Origin: Trametes villosa
Taxonomy: Eukaryota > Basidiomycota > Agaricomycetes > Polyporales > Polyporaceae
Assembly (NCBI GenBank): GCA_002964805.2
Contig: PUDQ02000001.1
Location: forward strand, 992,001 to 1,056,000
DNA: 64,000 nt
Direction of reading: 5' to 3'
Shown: piece after piece, positions 56,371-64,000 of the stretch
How the letters are laid out: each line of letters starts with the position of its first letter
Position numbering within the stretch: the first letter of the stretch is position 1
The notes under the pieces: model-generated
What the model saw: only the letters and a program-made list of their open reading frames with translations
Told to the model about the DNA's origin: nothing
The model's database searches: none
Position numbers and translations under genes: made by a program

Positions 56371-57000
56371 TCAGAAACCTGTGAAGACGCGTCAGATTGG
56401 ATCCATCTTCGGCAATACACGGTACTTACAACACTGGCAATCGAATGGACACAGTGGGGTATCTGTAGCAGAGATGAAGAAAACGCCGGTGAGAGCCGCG
56501 TGAGCACTTACCGCCGCCTTGGTCGGTGATACCGAGCTCGTCCTCCTTGAAGATGGAGAACCCCTCTTCGGTTTTCCGACCTGTTCGCCGTGTGAGACCT
56601 TGTTGGGCGCGTTAAGAGATAGATACTCACGGGGACCAGTACCCCGGGAGTCCTTGAAGCGTTGGTCTTCCTCGCGATCCTTGGTAGGCTTCTTCGACTT
56701 TGCTGCTACTGCAACGGGTTTGTCTGCTCTGCGTGCCTTTCCCTCCTTGGCTGGAGGCGCACCCGCAGCGGCTGAAGGGTCGAAGACCGTCTCTGGTACC
56801 TTGCGCTTCGCAGGTTTGGGAGGAGCCGCCTCGTCTGGCTCTGGGTCGGCGTCCGCGTCGCGTTTGCGCTTTGCGGACTTGACCTTTTTCTTCTTTTTCT
56901 TCTCAGGAGCCTGAGAGGAGGACGAGGAGGATGCTGCAGGTGCTGCGGCCGAGGATTTGCCCTTGGAAGCAAAAATTGCGTCTATTTCTGAGGCAGGCAT
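56371..57000 (-). CDS. DUF1764 family protein
   Basis: Starts MPASEIDAIFASKGKSSAAA. A Ser-rich then strongly basic region (EKKKKKKVKSAKRKRDADAD) follows, then AKRKVPETVFDPSAAAGAPP and DQRFKDSRGTGP. Exon 2 gives RKTEEGFSIFKEDELGITDQ then GG, and exon 3 gives DTPLCPFDCQCC. R-x-T-E-E-G-F-x-I-[YF]-K-E-D-E-L and the C-terminal TPLCPFDCxCCF are the signature of DUF1764. The final F and stop come from an 8-base last exon at 56371-56378, joined across a short intron with GTAAGT and CACAG. About 160 residues. Function unknown; the basic N-terminus suggests a nucleolar or nuclear protein (inference). Confidence 0.82.
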
Positions 57001-57255
57001 GGGAGAGGGAGGAAAAAACGCGCGAGAGGGAGGAGAGCGAGCGCCTATATGTGGGCGAGGGCGGGCGCCTGGGAGATGGGCTGAGCCGATTGGCGTGACG
57101 TTTGGTGTGACGGTTTGTCGGGGGCGGTGACGGTGCGTTGGAGGGCGGGCGAGCGAATCGGACAGCAGAGCTCGGCGAGAGCTCGAGGACTCGGAGAAGG
57201 CAGGCCCACCACCGCTGCCCCGCACAGAGGCAAGGCCCGGCAAACATCCAGCGCC
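57001..57255. promoter_or_regulatory. Divergent promoter of DUF1764 and SWI1 genes
   Basis: 255 bases between start codons. GC-rich, with no TATA box. Two TTGGCGTGACG/TTTGGTGTGACG-like direct repeats lie near 57090-57115, a possible activator-binding pair. Assignment is by layout. Confidence 0.45.
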
Positions 57256-60200
57256 ATGTACGTCTCCCACTCTCCCCCGCGCCTGCCCGCTCACCGTGCC
57301 CGCCCGCGCCGCGCAGGCAGCACAACCACGCCAACACCGCGCCCGCCTTCCCACCCCCGCTATCTGACCCGACGGGCGCACCGCCTGTCCCGAGCCTGCC
57401 CTTCAATCTGGACCCGTTCACGGCCAAGCAGATGGCCGCGCTGCAGGCCACGAGTCTCGCGAAAGCGGCGAACCGCTCTGCGCCAGGCGGAACCTCGGCG
57501 TCTTATTTCGGGGGAATGTCGATGAACCCGCACGCGCCCCTTTCCCGCCCAGACGCGCCCCATGACGGCGCTAGCCAATCCTCCTTCCATCCCCTCCCCC
57601 ATCCCGACTCCCAGGCGCCCATCCCGCCCCTCCCGCCCATGAACGTACGTCCCTCCTCCCGCTCTCCTCCTCCCCCCACGCGTCCTGCCCGTGTCTCACC
57701 CCGTCTCCCCCTCTTTCGCAGGCGCAGCAGAACCCTGCTGTCCAGCAGCAGCTCGTTCAGCAGCAGCGCAAACGCAACTGGCTCAATGGCCTCGCCACCC
57801 TCATGGTCCAGCGCGGCACGCCCCTCCCGCCACAGCTCACCGGCGTCCCCTTCCCCCCCAACTACGACCCCGCCAGCATGCCCTGGAAGTCCCTCGAGGT
57901 CTCCCCAAACGACATCGGCGTCGTCCGCCTCGCCGGCAAGGATGTCGATCTCTTCAGGCTCTGGGGGCTCATTCTACAGGCCGGTGGTGGCCAGAAGGTG
58001 CGTCTCTTCCTGCTTTCGCGCTCCACGCCCCTCCCCCAACCGCGTGCGCGCGTCAGGTGTCGCAGAAGGGCGCCTGGCCGCTCGTCGTCCAGCAGTTCGA
58101 CCTGCCGGAGGGCATTCCCTCCGCCACCAACCCTGGAGAGATGCAGCCCACCGCCGCTGTTATGGAACGCTACTACACCGCGCTGCTTGGTCCCTTCGAA
58201 GAGGCGTATCGCAAGAACATGATGGAACAGTCTCAACGCGCCGCGCTCGCTGGTCGTATGCCTGGTGCGCAGCAGGGACAGATGAACCCCCAGGCGCGTC
58301 AGGGAGGAATGGTTGGCATGCCTGGCCAGAACGGTATGCCCAACGGTGGCGCGCCAGGTATGAACATGATGCCCCATGCCAACGTCGGTCAAAACATGGA
58401 CGGCCCCCTCCCTGGTCAGTTCCATCCTGCACAGGCGGCACCCCTCCCCTTCCAACAACCTAATTCCATGGCGCTAGGCGGTGGCATGCCGGCGAACGGG
58501 GCCTCTATCCCAGCGATGAACGGTAACGGGATGCCGATGGGCAAGGGACTCCCTGGAGGCTTTCCTTCTATGCCGGGCGTCGCACAGAACGGGACCGTGG
58601 ACCTGGAGCACGACGTGGAGAGCCGCAAGCGCAAGATGCAGGAGGCGGTCGAGTCTGAGGCGAAGCGAGCCAGACAGAAGACAGGTGCGTATGTACGCGT
58701 TGTAGCGTATGGGCGTCGCTGATCGCCCGTTCAGGCGGGTCGGACGTATCGGAGTCGCGTTCCGTGAGTGGCTCAATCGCGCCCACAAGAGTATGCTTGT
58801 GCTCACTTACGTATACCCTAGTCCGTCGCGCCACCACCTGTCGAAGCCGCAGTCCCTCCTACCATCACGCGCACCATTCGCCAACCGTCGCGACGAAAGA
58901 TCGAGTACGTTCCGTACGCGCGCGAAGTAGACACCGCAGGCGGGCGCGACCTCGACTTCGTCCAGAGCGAATGGCACCGGATGGGGCTCAAGCCGGTACG
59001 ACGCATCGAGGAGTGGGGGCACGTCGACGTCGAGGCTCTCACCCTGTCGCTCCGCTCGCGCGTGTCGACGGAGATGTCGTACGCGCTCACCACCTTCACC
59101 CTCCTCACCCTCCTCCAGAGCTCGAATCAAGGCAGAGGGTTCCCTATCACGCAGGCACTCGAGACGCTTGACGAGATGGTGGACTTGATCGAGGACCTTG
59201 CGTTCGACGAAGTTGAGGATGAAGGGTACCCTGACGAGGAGATACCGATCGTCACGCACAGGGAGCTTGTGAACTTGCTCGTGGAGGAGGGTTCAAAACC
59301 GTTTGCTGGTCTTGCGCGTGAACAGGGCTCCAGGGACCCAGACAACGGTCCCCGACATCGTCCCGCCGAGATCATACTCATCGTCATCAACATCCTCCGC
59401 AATCTCTCCATCGCCCAAGACAGCCAGGAGGCCCTCGCGAAGCACGAGAAGTTGCTCCCGGTCTTGCTACGACTGTGCTCCCTCGCCCATCCCGCAAAAC
59501 ACACCGCTCCCCGCCCGCTCGCTACGATCCTCTCCTTGTCAGACCTGATCAGCATACGCAAGGAGGTCGTGAACATCCTGCTCAACATCGCCTTCCACAT
59601 CCACCTCCAGCCCGCGTCTCCGTCGAAAGAGCTGCTGCTCACCGTGCGCCGCGCATACGAGCTCCTCGCCTCGTATCTCGTCGACGTCACCGAGGCCGTC
59701 TCGCCCTTCCACTGGATCCTCCAGACCGGCATCCCCCCAGCAGTGCACCAGCCGAAGCCCCCCGCGCTCGCGGACCTCGCGCTCGAGACGTTCTCGCGCT
59801 TCACGCTCCCGGACGACAACCGCCAGGTCGTCTCGCGCGCGGTCCCGCAGGCGTGGCAGTGGGCGCTGCTCGAGGCGCTCGTGCACCGGCTGCCCGTCGC
59901 GGACAACGACTTCCAGGTGATCATGCGCGACGTGTGGCTCACGTACGTCGAGCGGCTCATCATGTGCCTCTACTCGCTCGCGTTCCTCGCGCCGCCCGCG
60001 GTCAAGGAGCGCGCGAAGCGCGACCGCCCGCTCGGGTTCGCAAAGGTCATGCTCCGGCTCGTGAAGAAGTTCACCGTGCACGCGCCGCCCGAGCTCCGCC
60101 ACCACTTCGCGATCTCCGTCAGGCGCGCGGTCGAGGCGATGAAGGTCGTGGACGACGCGGCGGACGCGTTTGACGTGGGCGCGGCGGCGGCGCCGACGCT

Positions 60201-60369
60201 GGCGTTTGGGATGGGGTATGGCGAGCAGGGCGACGCGCGCGTCGAGCGCGGGATGGGGTTGTTGAGCGGGTACCAGGAGGACATCGCGCTCGGGCTGATG
60301 ATGATCCCCGATCTCGTCGACCCCCTGCTGTTCTCCGAGCTGGAGAGCCTCGTGCGTGTCGGGCGGTGA
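57256..60369 (+). CDS. SWI1: SWI/SNF subunit Swi1 homolog with ARID domain
   Basis: The most likely start is an ATG split by an intron (AT at 57256-57257, G at 57317), giving MQHNHANTAPAFPPPLSDPT. An unspliced ATG at 57138 is the alternative. A Pro-rich region follows (PSLPFNLDPFTAKQMAALQA), then the ARID: KRNWLNGLATLMVQRGTPLP, MPWKSLEVSPNDIGVVRLAG, LFRLWGLILQAGGGQKVSQK, GAWPLVVQQFDLPEG, AAVMERYYTALLGPFEEAYR. A Met/Gly/Gln-rich stretch (58250-58600) and a basic helix (SRKRKMQEAVESEAKRARQK) follow. The last exon has IEYVPYAREVDTAGGRDLDF and a long alpha-helical ARM-like region (IILIVINILRNLSIAQDSQE), ending ELESLVRVGR. Order and features match Swi1/ARID1 of the SWI/SNF remodeller. About 960 residues, five introns. 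Confidence 0.85.
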
Positions 60370-60722
60370 TATACGGGTAGATGTGGATGTGGTCGAGGTT
60401 GGGCAGAGGAGGGACGTTCGACTGTGCTATGCTCTGAGGCTCTGTTAGTTAGTGTTATGTTATGCTACCTCCTGTATCTGTACATTGTATACATCGTTCC
60501 CGATATCCATTCTCGTCGGCCTCTGGATCAGTGGGGTATGCTATAGTATGCCCGTCAAAGCAGGAAAGCAGTGATACAAATGAGTGACGCAGGTCCGCCG
60601 CCCTTGAGCATTTGCTACAGAAGATGTGCAGTACCCGAGTGCACCAGCAGATGGCACCCAGGAGAAGTAGTAGTACTAGTAGCGTGTGAAGTACTTATGA
60701 AGCAGCACGATCCCTCAGTCCT
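60370..60722. other. Convergent intergenic region
   Basis: About 350 bases with the 3' ends of SWI1 (plus) and the WD40 gene (minus). Contains a short AGTAGTAGTACTAGTAG run near 60667. Nothing else seen. Confidence 0.5.
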
Positions 60723-63343
60723 CTATAGGCTCACTAATGTGTTCGAGAACAGTGACCTCTCCGGAACATACGCCCCTGTGCAGGATATGTGTGAGCGTCG
60801 GGGCAAGCGGATGCAGGTGGGGCACACGTACACGATCAGCGGCGCCTCGCCCTTGTACACGTCGCCTAGCGCGAACGTGCTCACGTCGTTGTCGCATCGC
60901 GCGAGCACGGTCCCGTTGCGCGCGTCGTCGGACGACAAGCGTACGTCCCACAGCCTGACGCAACCTAGGACGCATCGACGTTAGCACACAGCCGACACAC
61001 ACACACAAGACCCAACGTACCGTCCGCGCCCCCGCTAACGAGCCCAGCGCCGTACGGCGCGCCCTCGACCCACTCCGTCTTCACGACGCCGTACATCTTG
61101 CGCCGATCCGGCTTGTCGCTATCCTCGTGCGCGAGGCTATGCAGCGGGCCGCGCGCGAGCATGCGCGCGTCGTACACGTCGACCCAGTTGTCCGTGCGCC
61201 CGACGGCGAGGTAGAGCGCGTCCGCGCTGAGCGAGAGCGAGTTGATGTCGATCGACGCCTTGTCGGCGACGTCGAGGAACGGCTCGAGGTCCGTCTGCTG
61301 GACGGGCCTGCGCAGGCGCGCGCGGACGTCGAACTGCCGGAGGTTGTACTTCGCCTCGGGGCCTTCGGTCGCGATGAACAGCCGTTCACCTGTGAACGGC
61401 CAGATAGTCAGCACGAGATGAACGGCGAGGCACGTGAAGGACGCTTGCCGAAGGGGTCTAGCACGAGGGTGCTGCAGGCCTCCTTGCTGGCGTCGAACTC
61501 GACGACGACCTTGTGGTGGGGGACGTCGAACATCTTGTGGTGTCCCCTCGCATCGTCGGGTGACGCCGAGGACGCGAAGAGGAAGCCGCTGGTGGCGTCG
61601 AACCCCCATGCCATTTCCGCAGTGTAATGGCCGCGGCTTGCGCGCACTATCTCGAGTTGCGTAGAGGAGCCATCTGCATGCAAATAAACGGACCTAGATC
61701 CAGGGGCTTAGTACGACGGTCGCTCGAAAATGGGTGGTTGGTACTCATACCCGTTATCGCATTGAATAGCGACTGTTGACTCGCCGGGACGATACTTGAC
61801 GACCTCGGGGTTGTCGTCGCATTTGACTACTCGGGATCCGCGTCAGTCCGTGTTTGCCGTGAATATGATGGGAAGCAGGACTTTCTTCCACCAGTTCTGG
61901 TGGCCTGCCTTCTGGCACGTTTGCGCAATCCCATAGCAGTACTCTGCTGTCCCGGCCGGCTGACGCAAACCGTGAGGAACTGTTTACTGTGTCAGGCACT
62001 CATTTTGAGATATATCGCACAATAGTTAGGTGCGCACCATGAAGGGTCGATTGCAACATCGTTGACCGTGAAGTGATGTGTGGCATAGTGACCTGATAGA
62101 CTCCTTCAGCCTTAAATGCATGGAAGGAAATGTTTACCCATACCTGGTTCCGTGGTGACATCTTGACTATGGTCGTCCAAGGTCTGCGCTATAATGTGCG
62201 TCATGAGATTGCAAGTCATGCTGTCGCAGCTTACTCACCTTCATGGCCTGCCCAGTAGTCAGTTCGTTTTGGCCAGACAACAAGTGTGCCATCACGATTG
62301 TATGGACCCGCGTTATCTGCAGAGTGATGCGTATTAGAAATCTGCAGCAAGGGGTAGCGCGCCGCCTTACCACCTGCTGTTCCATCTGCGACGGCGCTTG
62401 CCATTATAATGAGGCATCTGGCTTGGACGATGGTATTGATGTCTAGAAGGGTAACTGGGAGTAAGCCGTCTACTCACGAGAGTCGGGCAGGGAGATTGCT
62501 GACCGCCTGGCGCTCTCCAGATCGAGCCCGAAGTGTGCAAACCTATCCAGCGGGAGAAATCCCTCTGCCAACGTGGCTGTAGTGTTCGAGGGAGGCTACT
62601 GCACAAGGACCTCCGGACCTGAAGAGGATATCAGGGCGAGTTCTGGTTGGCAGCACCAGAGCTTACCGTAGTCCAGGAGTTGGGCTCCCTTGAGGCAGGG
62701 CGAGTGCGCAACCAGTCGAAGACCCTTGACTGCGACTGCTGAAATCGCAGCCCGTCGAGCGAACGGAGCCGGGTGACCTTCTCTGCGGCCGACGCCTCGA
62801 AGGCCAAGGATTCCAGCATTCCCTGGGCTAGTGCTATGACTTCGGCATCGTCTGTGTCGCGGTCTGGCCTCGACAGTGCCATCCGCTGAAACGAGATGAG
62901 ATACCGCGTGGAGTACGGGGTCCGTTGGTAGAAGACTGTACCTTGAAGGGAGGCTCGTCTTCCTCGCTGCTCCAGTCCGAATCCGACTCTAACTTGCAGT
63001 CGGACTCGGAGTCGCTGATGGAAATAACGTCTATGTCTTTGCGCGAGCTTGACTGTATCGCGTGATGAGGTCGTTTGAGTTGCGGGTTCGTCGTCGCAGG
63101 GGGAGAGGGTTTATGGCGCTTGGCCGGAGGTACATCCTTGGGGATGGACAGAGGGCGTTTGATCGCCACAGGCTGCGGGATGTCTTTGAACCCTATGTAA
63201 GTGACACCCTCAGTGTCCAATTCCTCGATGTGCAACTTGCTCTTAGACGGGTCACGCCTAAAGCCTGTAAATTCAATCTCGGAGTCGTCCGAAGGTGGGT
63301 CCGGTAGGGCGTCGACGTCGATGACTTCGGACGCGTTGGGCAT
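60723..63343 (-). CDS. WD40-repeat protein with disordered acidic N-terminus
   Basis: Starts MPNASEVIDVDALPDPPSDD, with an acidic disordered leader holding a basic cluster (PPAKRHKPSPP) and VISISDSESDCKLESDSD, a SUMO-interaction-like acidic motif. Then come MALSRPDRDTDDAEVIALAQ and LPLDRFAHFGLDLESARRS. WD-like blades follow over many introns: DGTLVVWPKRTDYWAGHE; HHFTVNDVAIDPSWCA; SRFASAGRDSRVLLWDCAN; PEVVKYRPGESTVAI; GFDATSGFLFASSASPDDAR; YNLRQFDVRARLRRPVQQTD; NSLSLSADALYLAVGRTDNW; GVVKTEWVEGAPYGAGLVSG; VRLWDVRLSSDDARNGT. The blade pattern (SGG.D..VRLWD, ASAGRDSRVLLWD) is clear. Not matched to a named protein. The SIM-like motif and NLS-like cluster suggest a nuclear scaffold (inference). About ten introns; the C-terminus is uncertain. 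Confidence 0.7.
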
Positions 63344-63569
63344 GGCTGGTGGCGGCTAGTACGTGTCGAGGGTATATTAGCCGCGTCGTAGAGTAGTCTG
63401 GCACTAGAGCATGAGGGCGAGCGAAGAGGTTCTGCCGGTAGTTGTGGCAGGAGTTACAAGGCGGTAAAGGCTCCGGCCCGCAGAAACGCGTCGCGTTCGC
63501 GCGATCTCCCATCACGTGCACTCGTCTGCTATAGTCGACTCACGGCAGGACCCGTGCCTATGCGCTTAG
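63344..63569. other. Promoter region of the WD40 gene
   Basis: About 225 bases upstream of the WD40 start (minus). No TATA box recognised. It borders the repeat array. Confidence 0.4.
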
Positions 63570-63652
63570 AGGTCCGATACTAAAACACTTATATTTAGGG
63601 GTTTCTATCGACATAGCTTTTGGGCACTAATGTCGACATTAGTATCGGACCT
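63570..63652. repeat. 14-bp perfect inverted repeat flanking 55 bp
   Basis: AGGTCCGATACTAA at 63570-63583 and its exact reverse complement TTAGTATCGGACCT at 63639-63652 enclose 55 bases. This could fold into a hairpin or form the ends of a very small MITE-like element. The right arm is also the end of the first unit of the adjacent array. Confidence 0.75.
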
Positions 63653-64000
63653 ACCAAAATGGGGTATGTTTATGTCGACATTAGGGCTCGGACCTTCGGC
63701 GGCATGAAGGTCATATAGTGGGACTCGGGTTATAGGAAACGGTGGTGTACGGTACTTGGGGGTGCCTTGGTGGACGAACACACCTCATGTCGAGCTGACT
63801 GCCTGGCCATATGCTGGTCTGAGCCTGCTTCACCGGGCGCCTCCGCCGGCCGAGCGCGGTTTATGTCGACATTAGGGATCGGACCTTCGCCGCCATAAGC
63901 CCTTTATATCGACATCAAGTATCGGACCTTGGGCACCATATGCCCCAGAATATCGACATTAGGGCTCGGACATTGAGGCCATTTTGAGGTCATTTATGTC
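63629..64000 (+). repeat. 44-bp-period repeat array (GTCGACATTAGGG...CGGACCTT), runs off the window
   Basis: Units start with TATGTCGACATTAGGG-like sequence and carry TCGGACCTT about 16 bases later, then a GCC AT stretch. They begin at 63629, 63671, 63862, 63905, 63951 and 63995 (the last is cut by the window end). Units at 63862, 63905 and 63951 follow each other at about 44 bases. A 190-base non-repeat segment separates the first two units from the rest. Each unit begins with a palindromic ATGTCGACAT or a variant. Confidence 0.8.

Noticed and set aside
59475..60173. Arg/Ala/Pro-rich 232-codon frame
   Set aside because: Overlaps the SWI1 last exon in another frame; the SWI1 frame has the conserved helical sequence.
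63570..63652. Rho-independent-type hairpin terminator
   Set aside because: The organism is a eukaryote, the loop is 55 bases and no T run follows; a repeat or mobile element is the better reading.
1..64000. CRISPR array, prophage, toxin or viral gene
   Set aside because: No spacer-repeat pattern, capsid, integrase, reverse transcriptase or toxin motif was seen on either strand.

Overview
The window looks like nuclear DNA of an Agaricomycete (wood- or litter-decaying basidiomycete). I infer this from dense short introns (about 48-65 bases, GT...AG), GC-rich compact genes on both strands, secreted carbohydrate-active enzymes (GH131, GH3 with a CBM1-like module, a PL38/alginate-lyase-type protein), a DUF7726 gene, and long disordered Ser/Pro-rich proteins. 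Species cannot be named. All multi-exon models were spliced by eye, so ends and internal joints are approximate unless stated.

Layout. 1-5.1 kb: DnaJ protein, coiled-coil nuclear-type protein, disordered protein. 6.4-12.8 kb: tandem secreted enzymes, GH131 then GH3 with a degenerate CBM1. 13.1-20.1 kb: three-LIM protein and a large unknown protein, both minus. 20.2-23.4 kb: a Pol III island, with RPC37/RPC5 and TFIIIA sharing a 146-bp divergent promoter and tRNA-Glu(CTC) just downstream. 24.1-29.2 kb: small secreted Kre9/Knh1-like protein and a membrane-anchored double amidohydrolase. 29.5-39.5 kb: CNH-GYF composite protein, cyclin H (TFIIH), a GPI-type cell-wall protein and INO80 subunit Ies2. 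40.2-51.0 kb: PNGase A-like protein, DUF7726 protein, Fap7/AK6, an orphan seven-TM protein and the PL38-like lyase. 51.2-63.3 kb: Rab5, arrestin with PPxY motifs, DUF1764 protein, SWI1 (ARID), WD40 protein. 63.5-64.0 kb: a 44-bp-period repeat running off the window.

Functional themes. Several genes belong to general transcription and chromatin machinery (RPC37, TFIIIA, cyclin H, Ies2, SWI1), mixed with secreted polysaccharide enzymes. Apart from the Pol III pair and the GH131-GH3 tandem I see no operon-like logic. There is no CRISPR, virus or toxin gene. The points most worth checking are the CBM1 that kept its cysteines but lost its aromatics, the amidohydrolase whose second half lacks metal ligands, the CNH-GYF fusion, the GPCR-topology seven-TM protein, the apparent split start codon of SWI1, the 8-base last exon of the DUF1764 gene, and the terminal repeat array.
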